Source: Saturnia japonica
Taxonomy: Eukaryota > Arthropoda > Insecta > Lepidoptera > Saturniidae
Reading direction: 5' to 3'
DNA: 64,000 nucleotides
Assembly (NCBI GenBank): GCA_033032175.1
Contig: CM065322.1
Location: 11,098,001 to 11,162,000, forward strand
Below, piece by piece: positions 1 through 12,370 of this stretch. The notes beneath the pieces are model-generated. The model was not told the DNA's origin, did no database searches, and saw only the letters and a program-made list of their open reading frames with translations. Made by a program: the position numbers and the translations under genes. How positions within the stretch are numbered: the stretch's first letter is position 1; each line of letters starts with the position of its first letter.

Positions 1-1247
1 TATATCTAGATAACTCGCCCAGAAAAGAAACTAATACATACAACCTCAATTGAATAGTTATTATATTTTGTTTATTATAGACGTTGATTTTATTTATTGC
101 GTATCATTATTTACTAATATAACAGATATCAACTTCCTAATTTGTATTTTCTTAAATATCAGTAAACCGTTAAATTAAATGTATGATAGCTTATTTTAAT
201 GTCCATGTAAAACATATTATTTAAATGCAGCTTTACGCTGAGATTTACAGTCGACAGCTCGGCGGTTACTCGTCCAAATATTACCCTGCTATTATTGTTG
301 GCTCAACACCTAAACTCTCCGATCCAACATTGCTCGCATACGCTACTGAATTGGATATATTCAGTGACATGATGAGTCGTCACCTTTTTCAAACTATAAA
401 CATTAAGGGCGATTCGAACCAATTCATTAAAATATTTAAATCAGATTGAGAGTTGCATACATTTTGTCTTAACTAAATTGAATTTAAGCTAAAACTGATT
501 TTTTTTTGTACATGTCGCCCTTAGATTCAAGCATAAGTACATTTTTTATAGATTAATTAACTAATTGCTTTCTGCTTAAGTAGGCAATTTTGCCAATGTC
601 AAGTGTGACCAATACACGTTATAGAATTTAATTGCCAAATGTTCGGTGTACTGTAGAATAACCTTTATCCTACATTGACACAACATAAAACAGCCACAAA
701 TTTATACATAATACTTGTTAAGGGAAATGCAGGGATAAATGCCATTAAATCGCACATTATAGATTGACAATCTAACTAGCCGCTGTTATGTTAGTTACAC
801 AGTTTATCAATAGATGGCGACTTGAAAATATTTTCATTAGCATCAACAGATGGCGTTCGTAATGAAATCATTTTTTTTAATGAAAATATTATAATTAAAC
901 AAATAGTCTATATTTTTTGAAATATTAGGGGAACATAAGTTTTAAAATTATGTTTGATGAAGAATTGAATGAGTTATAGTGTTGCCAGGAAAAAAGACCT
1001 TTAAGAAATAACAAAGATATATGATTATCCTTAAGTGACATTATAAATAAATAAAATTAAAAATTTTGGTGTTTAAATTAGATTTTTTAAACGAATACTA
1101 AATTATAATGTAATTTATACTTCATAAAGTTTGTGAATATTATAGAAATTACTGATCAGATTCTGGATATTCTTAAACTGATACAAATACACATTATTAC
1201 TACTTCTGCTTAATATAAATAATTTAATTAATATATATATAAACTCT
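1..1247. other. AT-rich sequence without recognised features
   Basis: The 74-codon plus-strand frame at 225-449 has no recognisable domain, no upstream start context or splice support, and is not called. AGATGGCG-type motifs (about 814 and 849) recur elsewhere (18491, 56873) and may mark old repeats. Confidence 0.6.
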
Positions 1248-1275
1248 AAATGGGAAGCTGGGACGGGCCGCTAGT
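1248..1275 (-). repeat. Family G 5' end fragment
   Basis: Reverse complement CTAGCGGCCCGTCCCAGC plus TTCCCATTTAG matches the family G head; sequence to the left is too degraded to follow. Confidence 0.45.
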
Positions 1276-1760
1276 ACTATATTTACCTATATATATTGTT
1301 ATTAAAGCGAAAGAAGTTTCATACAATTCTAGTGTTACTAGAAATGATAGTTCTACGCGTAATATAAGTTTTATTTATGTTATAGTTGTGTTTGGTTAAG
1401 TGACAGCACTTAGAGTAGCAGTACAGAGTACAGACTCTGTCTTATTAAAATATAGCCACTAATTAGTCACAGCCTGAAAACACGCGTGAATTCTTAGTTT
1501 TATTGCAGTATCTATAGCAGTAAAGTTGTTTATAGTAGCAAGTCATTAAGATATATGATATATTATTAATAATAGAGGATGCCACTCGGGCTAAATATTA
1601 GTGCAATGCTAATATGTAGTAAAGTAATAAATATCTTATATAATATTTATTACTTTATGACATAATGTGTATGTGTTACATAGTCCGTTTACTTATATGC
1701 GTTGTACGTAAAGAAATTTCAATATGACTTTTACACTTTTAGGCTTCTTTAGCATTGCTT

Positions 1761-1970
1761 GCCTGGTTAGTCTAGTGGTCTCAAGCGCGACGGCTATGCT
1801 CGATTCCCAGGGCGAGCAAAGTGTTAATGGGGTATTCCATAAAATTCTCAGTAGCAGCTCGGAGTTTAGCTTTGTGCCCGATTAATGGCAATAGCCTCGC
1901 ATTACATTGAACCTAAAAGCATACCCGACGAACTGTTGGAGTACATTAGTACACCTCTGCCTAACCCTGA
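1761..1970 (+). mobile_element. SINE family A, copy 1 (tRNA-derived head)
   Basis: The head carries a perfect box A (TAGTCTAGTGG, 1768-1778) and a decayed box B (CGATTCCC), followed by the family body: GAGCAAAGTGTTA, CAGCTCGGAGTTTAG, GCCCGATTAATGGCAATAG and CTCTGCCTAACCCTGA. Three other copies in the window align along the whole body. Confidence 0.8.
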
Positions 1971-2654
1971 TTCATATTCAAATCATGCAATTTCATACTA
2001 ACCAACCTTTTCAATTTTTTCTTGCGTAATTGTTGAAAAATATTTATATCTTGAAAATGCTCATTGTACCTTCGAGATGCTCTAGTCAGCAATTCGTTGT
2101 AAGCGTAATTCCGTTGATGAAATTTTTGTTGCAGTAAAAGGTGTGTGGCTCGTACGGGGTTTAGGGGCAAAAAACTCAACTCAGCAGGTAATTCTGGACA
2201 ATCCAATGTAGAGTTTATAATATCGTATAAAAAAATTGTGTCTAGAACTATGCTCCAGCATAATCTGTGATTATGACAACTATCTTCATACGATGAGTAA
2301 AAACTACGTACACGATAATTTTAATCGTTTATGAATATTATTTGATTTTTTGTAGTTGTTTTTTATAATTATTATATTGTGGTGACCATATGGTATAACA
2401 ATATTCTAGAACGTTTCTTACATATGGACAATAAACATTTTTTATACATAAATTTTTTTTAAATAAAGATCATGTTCGAAAAGATAACCTAAACTTTTGT
2501 ACATTTGGTTAATTATTTTCTATATAAATTCTGTTACTACCATATTATGCCTTTGTTTTGATAATTCATCTAGAAGACTCCTAAAATAAAGTTTTAAAAT
2601 TAAAGTAATTATTAGTCTTGAATCATATTTTTATTGCATGATTTAAAATATTTA

Positions 2655-2880
2655 ACGACTGCTATGATCGAGGTCCTGGGTTGATTCCCAGGTCGAGCAA
2701 AGAGTTATTGGGTTTTTTCTATGAAATTCTCAATAGCAGCTCAGAGTTTGGCTTCGTGCCCGATTAATGGCAACAGGCTCGCCCCCTATTACATGGGACC
2801 TAAAAACATAATCGGCGAACTGTGGGTGTACGTATAACCCATCTGCCTAACCCATCGGGGAATACTGGCGTGATGGTATG
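2655..2880 (+). mobile_element. SINE family A, copy 2
   Basis: Lacks the first ~25 bp of the tRNA-like head but keeps box B (CTGGGTTGATTCCCAGG), the body and the full 3' end GGCGTGATGGTATG, after which a T-rich tract follows. Confidence 0.82.
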
Positions 2881-4654
2881 TTTTTTTGATATATGTATTT
2901 CTTACTCATAAGACATAAAACCAAGTGTACCAATCAATTTATCTGAATGGACATTTCTTTATCAGAAACGAATATTCAAATGTAAAAACCAATGACAATT
3001 CTCTCATATAATCAAATATTATTTCAGGTGACCACAAGCCTATATAAGTTCGTATTTCGCTTTCAATATTGATAAGTCATGTTTATTTAATCTATGAGTT
3101 TTTCTTCGTCCTCGGGATAAAGGGACTCGCACAGCTGTCTCACTCCCAACCCAACCAGTCTGATGAATATAGCTTTAATAATTTATAAGTAACCTCTTGC
3201 TCGAATAGACGTTATTTGACAAAGGAGGACTTAGTGAGGTGCGAAGTTTTCAAATGAATTAGATATTTTTTTATGGGAAATCTTGAAATGATAAGACTTC
3301 TTTTAGTAGACCTAGCAATTGTTAGATTTAGAAACGTTATTTATATGGTTAAATTTGAAAAAATAAAGTTAGATATTTTATATTGAACTATGTTTCATTT
3401 GTGCTTCATTCGGTGAAGAATCTGGATTTTCATTTAGTTTTTTCGACATCTCAAGCTCCTTATATTTAATTTATTCGGTGTCGCTGAATTTATATAGTAC
3501 TGAAAGATTCGAAATTTCGATTACGCTATTTTCCGAATGCAACATTTTACAAAAATCTACAAACTTGTCATTATATGACACTCCGTATATCATTAAAGTC
3601 CAAATATTTTTGTCGAGTGAAAACAATACAAGTGAACGTAACAGTAAACAGTACACAAGAATTTTATTTTATTTATTTTGGCTCACCAACATAACATAGC
3701 ATTTTACCTTGTAAATAAAAACTATTCATAATGTAAAACTAAAATGGTGTATAGTTAAAGGCAAATACGACGTTCTCAGACAACATACTTAAATAATAAA
3801 TTTAATTACATATATACATATAAAATAAGGAACGTTAAACACAAAGAATTAATATAAATTAGAATAAAAAGATAAGATATGTAGTGTCATAGAAATAATA
3901 ATTAAATAAATTAAAACTACATAATTGGAATTTGAATATAAGAGCAACATATTAATATTGTTCTTCAGAGTGAGATGACTGATATTCCAATATCATTTTT
4001 TTAATTCCGTTATTTTATTAGAAAAGATATCGAAAGTTTTGTGTAATTTATTATATGTCTTAGAAATTCTATTATCTGGACAGAAAAAACTTAAATTGAT
4101 GAAGGAGTGAGGAATGTAAAACGGGACGTATTTATTAGATCTGGGGGCATTAACGGGAATATTAATTTTGAATTTATTCGTGATTTGTGGAGAATCTATA
4201 ATAATAAATTTAAACTTTAATAGTTCATTAAAAAATTAAAAGCCACGTAACTTCTGACTCTCACTTACTTTTATACCCGTTGTCACTGAATCCTCTTTGG
4301 TAGACATTCTGTAAATAAGAGAAAACCCGTATTTAGAAATAAACATATCACAATTTTATAGTAACTTATTGAAAAAATAATTATTATAATTATTAATAAT
4401 AAATTCCCGAGAGGAAAGTACTATTATTTAAGTGATACTTCTAGGATAGTAATATGTAGGTACCTACTGATAAAACACCGAGATCCTGAATCTCTCAGGT
4501 ACACAATTGCTGATCGATGAAAAAAAAAATGTTACAAAGTTCGATCAATTTTGTTACTATGTTAATTTTAGACCAAATGGTTCTAAAGATTTACTATATT
4601 TTATCAGTTCATAATAAAATTTAACTATTATAAAACCGGTCTTGATGTATTGCC
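2881..4654. other. AT-rich sequence without recognised features
   Basis: Small overlapping frames on both strands at 3471-3699 lack coding character. Nothing else identified. The stretch 1971-2654 is similarly empty; its 81-codon minus-strand frame overlaps the SINE-A end and shows no known domain. Confidence 0.6.
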
Positions 4655-5003
4655 ACGCAGGTGCTTGGCAACAAAAGAGACGAATGAAAGCAGATTATAT
4701 TATGTGGCAAAGATGCGAACTAAATGGATAAGACCAGAAATGTCTTTAATGGAGGAAGTCTTAAAATACCACCTTTCACTGTGACTTTGAGGGGTACTAG
4801 GTTAGCATGGTATGGGTATGTAATGAGAAAGAATGGAAGTAATATAACTAGAAGAGTGTTAAGTATGAAGATATGGATATTGGGGTAAAGGAAGACCGAA
4901 AAAGATATGCTTGGATTGTGGGAAGAATTATATGTGTATGAAAGGTGTGAACACTGAGATTAAGTGAGATATGGGGTAAGAAGAAAGAAAGAAGGTTACA
5001 ATG
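4655..5003 (+). mobile_element. Decayed RTE retrotransposon ORF2 C-terminus
   Basis: With frameshifts and stops, the plus strand reads through the same region of RTE ORF2 that seeds the 53 kb array: a TRLAWYGYVMRKN block (usual W-Y-G-H-V-M-R-R), then ITRRVLSMK, GKGRPKK, and after a shift Y-M-C-M-K-G-V-N-T-E-I-K, ending near the D-R-x-E-W-K-K position. The 3' tail is the purine-rich GTAAGAAGAAAGAAAG at about 4976-4992. It is a single-copy comparison for the amplified version at 53 kb and is clearly non-functional. Confidence 0.7.
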
Positions 5004-7148
5004 GCTCTAGACACAAAAAATTATGAGATCCTTAAACATTTTTTCTCTAATCTATGTTTACCTCTATACAAATTCGGCACAATAATTGTGAAACTACAAT
5101 TATTTACACACTATATTTTTCAGATAAAAAAACGCTCTGTATGTTTTAGAATAGCATAAGACATATATTAATTTAGCATCAATATTTAATTTATATAAAT
5201 TATAAAATAAATGGATCGAAGTTTTAAATTTATTTTAAATACGATTCTTTTTTTGAAAAATAAACCTATTTTGAACTTTTTTACTATTTTTATAGATAAT
5301 AAAATGATCTAGCATAATTAATATTTTTATTAATTATATTCCTGGTACCCAACACGAGTTCTATAAAACGTCGTGTGCGATGACCACATCAGAATAATAT
5401 ACATCTTTTTTAATTTATATTGTCAGTACCAACCTATTAACCAGCAAAGAGGCACCCTACAGATTAAGTAATAAACAATGTGACAACCCGTGCGATATTA
5501 CATATGTGTAGACGGAAACAGCTTTTCGCGATATTTTAAATGTGATGTTTATACACTGGTATTATACATGTCGACTACATGTAAAAAAGCTATATATATT
5601 TACATTTACAGGTAGCTGGAAAAAAAATTAAGCAAGCTACTTTAATTATGGGAAAAAAAAATCATAAGCGACATCTATAACATGAAATATTAACTTAAAC
5701 ATTTTAGAAAACTTATAATGTTAATCGTAGATCATAGTTACATAACGGGAATAAAATGTAATTTTTCAATATCTTGGAATAAAAAAAATCCAGTTCATTT
5801 TTGGTGAGAACTGTTATAAATTGTTAAGTTAACACTTAACAAACATTTTTTAATGTAAGAAGTAAAAACACAAATATTCGTTTTATTTTTGGGCCAACCA
5901 AGTGCTCAGCAATTCAACTTTTATCATATTTTAGGTGATAATTTTCCATTAAAAACAATTCATTTTCTATTTATAAATTCACAAATGAAAATAATATACA
6001 GCAGTTAATCCAAATCAACCCTACATTAGTAGGTACCTAGAAATATACACCCACGATTAATATAAACAATAAAGCCGTTTATAATGAACCTAGTTATAAA
6101 CAATTTTACAACCTACTACACACGTTTAGTCAGAACCATTGGCATCCATTTACAACCGAACAAAAACGTGTTAATACACTATTAGTTACAAATTTAGCTA
6201 TAATTACCCAATACAATATGTACTAACTAAAGACGCTGCAGGATCAGAATATGAACTGATATATTCATATAAGATTTATCTCAACAAAAATCACGTTAGC
6301 AAAATTTTAAATTATTAATAGTTAACTCCAGTTCCATTATAATTTTATTAGAAACCTAATACTTTGTTATTGATGTTTAATTTTTGTGCGATCGAGGTTC
6401 GGTTAATATCTTGCAAAAAATACACTCATGTAGGTAGGTAACCAATTTGTAAATAACTATATGAGTTTAGATTCTCGCCACCTACTAAATATATATATAC
6501 TTAATTCATTTCGTTCAATAATTACAATGTACTCATTTAAATAAGGCTGCAACACCAAAACATAAATTTTCAGTAAATGTAAGTAAACAAAAAACATTTT
6601 TTGTTATTGCTTTTTTCACCTGGCTCACGTAATTCAAATGTTAATTATTTTACTTTAACTATGAATAAAACCTAAATATAATACAAAAGAAAATTACATT
6701 AGAAATGTTCTATCTCATTAAAATAGTTTTATAAATAATTACGTTATAAAAAATAGCACACAATATAAAAAAAAACTGCACAATTTCATAGTGCATTAGG
6801 CAAGGTGTTCATATAATACTGTACTATTTGAAAAAGAGATAAATATAGTCACGGACGTACAAGACACCTCTAGGCGTGCTTGCCGCAGTAACTCGTTTGA
6901 AATAATGTCATGCCTTACGGAAAAATCCTTGCTGAAAGGCAAATTCTATTCCACGTGATAGGTTCATTTGTTGGAAATCTTCTAAGGCGACGGTCCGTGC
7001 ATAATGCGATCGGATGTGTAGCTAGAACGTTCGCATATGCTTATTCATAGTCATATTTTAAAATATGATGTATCATTTTTAAGATTCAAGATTTACGCAC
7101 ATACATAAAACATATTTATTAAAACTTTTTGATCATAGACTATTTTCT
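5004..7148. other. AT-rich sequence without recognised features
   Basis: No open frame above 60 codons and no repeat recognised. A slightly GC-richer patch at 6850-7030 has no interpretable signal. Confidence 0.6.
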
Positions 7149-7408
7149 GTTTGACATTTGCAGTATTCATGAACCTAAACCATGAGTATTATCTACATCA
7201 CTTACTATCACTTTTCATTTGGCTACAATGTCAATATTTTGGGAGTTCTAAGTTCAATGGCACTGTTCGAGTTAGGATTCGCAATATTAATTAATTTAAT
7301 TTAACATATTAGTAACAGATATTATAGATAAATTGTAGCTTTCTGCACTCCTTCTCCATATAAACTTTAACTATGGCAAATCCCACAGTCTTCCGTGCAC
7401 GCAATACG
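7149..7408 (+). repeat. Interspersed family Q, copy 1
   Basis: GTTTGACATTTGCAGTATTC, CACTTTTCATTTGGCTACAA, GTCAATATTTTGGGAGTTC, TAAGTTCAATGGCACTGTTC and, at the end, CACTCCTTCTCCATATAAAC / TTTAACTATGGC. Aligns in reverse with 15.1-15.35 kb. Confidence 0.6.
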
Positions 7409-7671
7409 CTTAAAAAGGGGTAGAAAGCTTTTACTTCACGTATTTAATATATGTATAGAGAAATGACAGATTTGTATTCTTTAGAATTAAATGATGATAA
7501 CTCCGTGATAGGTATAATTCTCAAATGCTGTGTCAAATCATTACATAGCATAATTGTCTAGTTCCACAGTTCCATAAAGGTAAGCATCATCATGGACTCA
7601 AGGTATCATCATACATAGCATATTGGTGGAGCATTTTCTATTGCTTACTTTTAAATAATACTCTGATTAAC

Positions 7672-8014
7672 TGAAGCAATTATGGCTCAGTTGGTAGCGT
7701 GTACGAGGTACGGGTACGGGTCGATTGACGTGAGTTTGAATCCCTGCAATGAGCCTGAGTTTTCGGTGAAGGAAAACATGGTGATGAAACCATAGCATTG
7801 GTGGTAGGTCTTCTTCCAATGCCCACCTGGCTAGCTACCACCTTCAAGTTGAAAATCTGTCGCCAAACACCAGCAGGTGTGTTCCAGTAGTTGCACTTGA
7901 GAGCCAGTTTTCCACTAAGGCTTAGTTGAGCCAAAGTTGGGCATCTTGAGCCAAATCATCACTAAGATCAGGTGAGATTGTGGTTACAACGCTAATGCAA
8001 TAACGATAAAAAAA
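7672..8014 (+). mobile_element. SINE family B, copy 1 (full length)
   Basis: Perfect box A (TGGCTCAGTTG, 7683-7693) and near-perfect box B (AGTTTGAATCC, 7733-7743) are followed by the body GAGTTTTCGGTGAAGGAAAAC, ACCATAGCATTGGTGGTAG and TGTCGCCAAACACC. The 3' end reads ATCAGGTGAGATTGTGGTTAC and finishes in an A-rich tail. The minus-strand frame across it is a shadow. Confidence 0.85.
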
Positions 8015-8357
8015 GAAGTTGGAAATCTGTCACACCGGTGAGCCCCGTGAGTAGTTTGTCTTTATCCTGCGATCGCCCTTCTACTACAGAACCACACGGG
8101 TTGGCATTCGATGTCACAACTACACAGTATTCCCATTCTCCTAAGATATCGAATCTAACCTAATCTACCTATCAGAAAATCTAAGCTACCTATCAGGCCT
8201 AACCCTACTAGAATAAGGTAAAAAATGGATCAGCGCTTCCCTCAATCCTAGCAAATCCTTTTTGGCTCCCTTAAATTCATTATTTTCTTTGCTTACACGC
8301 CGGTTTCCGGTACGTCTTACTTTCCGACAATTAGAACGTTTACTTGAAAAATACAAT

Positions 8358-8955
8358 TTATACTAATATAATAAAGCGGAAGGTTTTTTGTTTGTTTGTT
8401 TAACACGCTAATCTCTGGAACTATCAGTCGGATTCGAAAAATTCTTTCTGTGTATGATTGCCAGATCCTTGAGAAATAATATAGGGTATTTAAAATTAGG
8501 CTACAACTCTCAGATAGCCTTAAATATTGATTTTTGTTACGTAAGTCGGAAGTCGAGGCCCTTCCGAACTGCTTTAACCGAGTGCGCTGGCGTAATCGTA
8601 AATGATATGGAAATAAAATATTTTATTATATTATTGGTCCTTAGTATATCTAAAAAAAATCAGGTATAGCATATGCCTATACATAAGCCACAATAAGGTA
8701 TTTAATGACAAGATTTGTTGAAAATTAAAAAGTGATTTATAAGCATTATTTTTATACATAGCATATTAATCCTTACAAACAAAAGTTACTTTTTGTTTTA
8801 TAGTTGCTATTTGGGCACATAGTTTAGGAAATAATGAAAATTTTAAATATTTTGTACTTGCGGGAAGAACAATTATGATAGATTACAGGGGTGCGTTGCT
8901 GGCGCGGTGTTTGTCGTATAAAATTAACACGTATGAAACCGTGGGGTACATCTAG
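8358..8955 (+). mobile_element. Helitron-like family C, copy 1
   Basis: Starts ATACTAATATAATAAAGCGG, contains the TTTGTTTGTTTG tract and CGCTAATCTCTGGAACTA, and ends GGGGTACATCTAG|T. A 5' end near TCTATACTAATAT and a 3' CTAG|T end are typical of short lepidopteran Helitron-like (Lep1-type) repeats; that class label is from memory. The internal 71-codon frame is not taken as a gene. Confidence 0.65.
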
Positions 8956-8980
8956 TTATGTAAAAAATAACTCTAAAATT

Positions 8981-9156
8981 TACACTACTATTATAACGAG
9001 AGAGGTTTGGTTGTTTGTTCGAGATAATCTCTGAAACTACTGATGCTGTTGTAGGAAACCTTCCACTAATAGAAAACTAATTTATCCAGAGTAATATAGT
9101 ATTTATTTTGATTTAATTGTATATTATTATTAACTTGAACGAAGCCGCGTGATAGA
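8981..9156 (+). mobile_element. Helitron-like family C, copy 2 (short)
   Basis: TACACTACTATTATAACGAG, GGTTGTTTGTTCGAGATAATC and CTCTGAAACTACTGATG, ending GAACGAAGCCGCGTGATAG. It lies only 25 bp after copy 1. Confidence 0.55.
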
Positions 9157-9162
9157 ATAGAC

Positions 9163-9300
9163 TTATCACAAGGTGGACTGATGACGTAGTCATGGTTGTG
9201 GGAACTCACTGAATGCGAGCAGAGCATACAGTTCGTTCTGGCGATCTTTGGAGGACGCTTAAATCCAGCAGTAATAGATTAACGGAAGCTGCAGACGGTT
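9163..9300 (+). mobile_element. RTE-like retrotransposon 3' tail (WTDD type)
   Basis: The plus strand encodes a degraded RWTDDVVMVVGTH-stop-MRAEHT block and then, frame-shifted, a WRSLEDA-like block followed by CCAGCAGTAATAG. This matches the ending I know from lepidopteran endonuclease-reverse transcriptases (R-W-T-D-D-L-V-K-V-A-G ... W-R-S-L-G-E-A-Y-V-Q-Q-W). It is a 5'-truncated fossil lying directly after a Helitron-like copy. Confidence 0.65.
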
Positions 9301-9626
9301 TCTAATATCATATATAAAACATTGTATTAATCATATATAAAACTTTTAAAGGGTAAAATATGTTGATTGCAAGAAGTATCAAGAGTAAAATTAGTAGTTA
9401 TAAAAAAGCTTGACATGAAATGCCTCAGCTGACCTCTCAATGATTTAATGAACATGAATATTTATATTCATACGTTATAATTACGACTGTTAACGCTTTC
9501 GGGGTGTTGATAGATGATTTCACTTGTCACGTTAAGCGTGAATTATGGACGTAATGTAGATATTTAGAATGTTTTTTTAATGGTTTAATGTAATACTGGG
9601 TGGGACCCTGGCTCAAATGTTATTAT

Positions 9627-9880
9627 TAGGTCCTTACATATGAAAATGGCGTTTTGTAAGGGAGGAATATAAAGTCAATTTTTTTTTTGTAAAATTTATT
9701 TAATTAATTAAGTATGCACCGTTGTTATCTATGCACTTTGCCATCTCATAGGTAGTTCATTGATCCCTTTACTAAAAAACCATGGAGGCGAAAATCAATA
9801 AACTCTTTGAAGGCTTTTGGACTACCGTATCGGAGTTGAATTTTTTCCCTTGTAAGAAATTGTCCAAATGTCAACGTAAA
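9627..9880 (-). mobile_element. Mariner transposase C-terminal fragment with one terminal inverted repeat
   Basis: On the minus strand the region ends with a FFSKGINELPMRWQKCIDNN block then GAYLIN and a stop, the classical mariner transposase C-terminus (F-x-x-G-I-x-x-L-P-x-R-W-Q-K-C-I-x-x-N-G-x-Y). Just beyond the stop, at about 9627-9660, lies a mariner-like terminal repeat starting TAGGTCCTTACATATGAAAA next to a TA. The other end and the catalytic D,D34D part are missing; no matching inverted repeat was found to the right, so the copy is truncated. Confidence 0.72.
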
Positions 9881-10051
9881 TCCAAAAGAATTTAAGTAGT
9901 ACAAAAAATTATAAAAATTAAATTATTTGATATTTGGGTGCGATATCTTTAAGCCTTTACTGCCTTGATACTTTTTCATCACACTTGCACGCAAACAGTG
10001 TGTTTGTGAGTTTTAATTTTTTTTTAAACAACATATGTTGTTTTTAAAACT

Positions 10052-10464
10052 GTTGTCTGTCTGTTTGTCCGTTTGTCTGTCTTTTTATTTCAGGTATTGT
10101 CCAAAACTATTGTACCGATTTTCACTTTCAGATAGCTGATGTTATAATGAGTAACTTTGGGTATTTTTATTTTAGAAAAATAATTACAATTTCGCACAAA
10201 TAAAAAAACTGGTTATGGTGAATCAATTCGGGCACTTAAATGGCTAACGCAGAGTAAACCGTAACAGATAAATCAAATTGTATAATAATCGGAGATATTA
10301 AAAAGACCTACAAAAAAGTCAGCGAAAGTTATGTCTATATTCTAAGGAACACTCACAATAAGCATTTTTGTCGTTAAAATACCCGGGAGCGGAGGAGCAA
10401 ACACTCGCGCGTGTGCCCGATCGATGGCATTCTTCCACGTGAACGAAGCCGCGATCACAGCTAG
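10052..10464 (+). mobile_element. Helitron-like family D, copy 1
   Basis: Starts in a GTCTGTCTGTTTGTCC tract, then CTATTGTACCGATTTTCACT, GGTGAATCAATTCGGGCAC, AGAGTAAACCGTAACAGATA and CACAATAAGCATTTTTGTCG. The 3' end reads CGTGAACGAAGCCGCGATCA and stops at CAGCTAG|T. The CTAG|T terminus after a CG-rich short hairpin is Helitron-like. Confidence 0.68.
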
Positions 10465-10649
10465 TTTATAATAAAACACATGTATCTAACATAATAATAT
10501 AATTTGAGACATCACTATAAAGTTTAAAAGAAAGGTAAGCAACATCATTATTACATGGTTTCAGTTGGATATTTGAAATGATATAGTTATTGTTGTTACA
10601 TACTGGTCATTGTATATTGGTATCATGATTTTTCTATAAAGATATAAGT

Positions 10650-10806
10650 CCTGAGGACTGGTTCTGAAGTGCAGCTGCGGGAACACACCTATAAGTGACG
10701 GACGACAAAATCATTCGTAAAGACCTACCACCATGCTATGTTTTCAGCACGATGTTTTCGTTCACCGAAAGCTCAGGTTCATTGTAGGGATTCGAACTCA
10801 GGAGAT
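10650..10806 (-). mobile_element. SINE family B, copy 2 (partial)
   Basis: Minus-strand copy with box B (GAGTTCGAATCCC at about 10800), the GAGCTTTCGGTGAACG block and CATAGCATGGTGGTAGG block; ends inside the body near the GCAGCTGCACTTC segment. Confidence 0.75.
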
Positions 10807-11282
10807 GTCAATATATACATGTTATTATAGAAGATACGCTTTTTAATAGACAACAAAAAATAAAATACAACTTATTTTTCCTTTGAAACATTAACTTTAT
10901 TCGGCTGAGAATTAGATCAAAGCTGAAGGCAGCATTATTTTAAAGATCTCTAGATTCATTGTGCTCGAATGCATTTTCAGTAAATATTTATTCTAGCCAA
11001 TGCAAAAACCGAGTTTCCTGGAAGCTGATTTATTACAGTTTCAGTTGTTCAGTTAAAACAAACACGATCCCGGAAGGAACTAAACATTTATTGCTTCGGT
11101 CTTTAACAAAAACTTCAAGATAGATGAATTTTCAAGAGACTCCCACCTTTGTTAACCTTTGTTATTGTTAATTCTAACTTATTCTGCAAAATTGACGCTA
11201 TTTTATTATTTTACTAATATGATAGCTGTTTATTAAATTGTATACATTCTTTAAAGTGCGAAATTTTCGCACTAGTTAGCTA

Positions 11283-11350
11283 ATAGGTATTTATTTATTT
11301 ATTTTATTTCAGGACATCTACAGCTCTTAAGATCTAACATCCATACATAA
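11283..11350 (-). repeat. (TAAA)-rich retrotransposon-like tail
   Basis: TATTTATTTATTTATTTTATTTC followed by AGGACATCTACAGCTCTTAAG resembles a reversed LINE/SINE 3' tail; the element body is not recognisable. The microsatellite itself is certain, its origin is not. Confidence 0.35.
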
Positions 11351-12332
11351 TTAAGTTGACATATTGACTTGGCCAAAATGATTTCAATCGTAAAACAAAA
11401 AAAATCTTATACCCGAACGAAATTATTGATTGTTATTATTTGCAGCAAAAAGAACGATGTAGTGCTTCTGGTATGAGTGAGTGTGTTTGAGTTAATATGT
11501 GTACTAATTACGTATATATATCAAATAATATCAATAGCTTGTATGTGTGAATTTTCAGCTTTCGTATTATATTATTGGGTACACCTTATCTACACAGAAT
11601 AACGGGCATAATTGGTCTTGGTTAGAGGTTTGGGGTTTATGGATATGTTTAGTTGTAGTCCTTAGACCAATTCGTTCCAACAAACATGAACAATCGATTT
11701 TATTGTTCATCAAATTATATAAAAACATCAGAAGTTCTCAGTTCTATCACGACGTTTCAGCATCTTTAAAAATTTATTTTGAATGTTTTCATTTCTATGG
11801 CTATGTATGTTATTGTATTATATTTCTTTGTTTACATGTTCTTTGTAGGACATAATTTTGAAACTGTAACTGAAGGTTACATGAATAAACCATTTCTTAA
11901 AACACTTTTTATCTAAATAGACGAGCGATAAAAGCAAGATTATAATATCAACAATATATATCAAATTTTGTTAATAATAACACCGGATTATTGTTGGCCC
12001 ATTATTAGGCAAGTACCTCTTCTATCCACAAGAAAAACTTAAATACTATGTCACCCGTGTCAATGACGCAAAAAAGAAATTCGACCCATGAGAAATCGAT
12101 AATTATTTGATTTTCAACATCATAAAATCCATCGTATACCGTATACATCGTACCGTATATATCGTAGATACTTGGCTGGTTTAATACTCTTTAGTTGTCT
12201 TCTCTTTTTAATTATCTACACCAATGTTGTAAAGCTCAAGAGAGTTTTTTTTGTATGAAAACGTCAATCTCAAAAATATTTGAAACACTCTTTTCGCATT
12301 TTATCTTTTCTTATTATATTAAGTGAGCAATT

Positions 12333-12370
12333 CTTGTATATATATATTATATGTGTGTATATATATATCG
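12333..12370. repeat. (TA)n/(TG)n microsatellite
   Basis: Alternating TATATATATATTATATGTG and TGTATATATATATC. Simple sequence with no further signal. Confidence 0.75.

Noticed and set aside
1..40. Family G start at the left window edge (CTAGATAACTCGCCC)
   Set aside because: Only a few bases resemble the family head and the sequence then diverges.
225..449. 74-codon plus-strand frame
   Set aside because: Looks slightly protein-like but no family is recognised and no splice signals or neighbouring exons support it.
1761..1835. Functional tRNA gene
   Set aside because: A and B boxes are present but the cloverleaf does not form and the sequence continues into a SINE body shared with three other copies.
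11547..11855. 102-codon plus-strand frame
   Set aside because: Composition is that of random AT-rich DNA; no domain, no splice boundary and no conserved motif.
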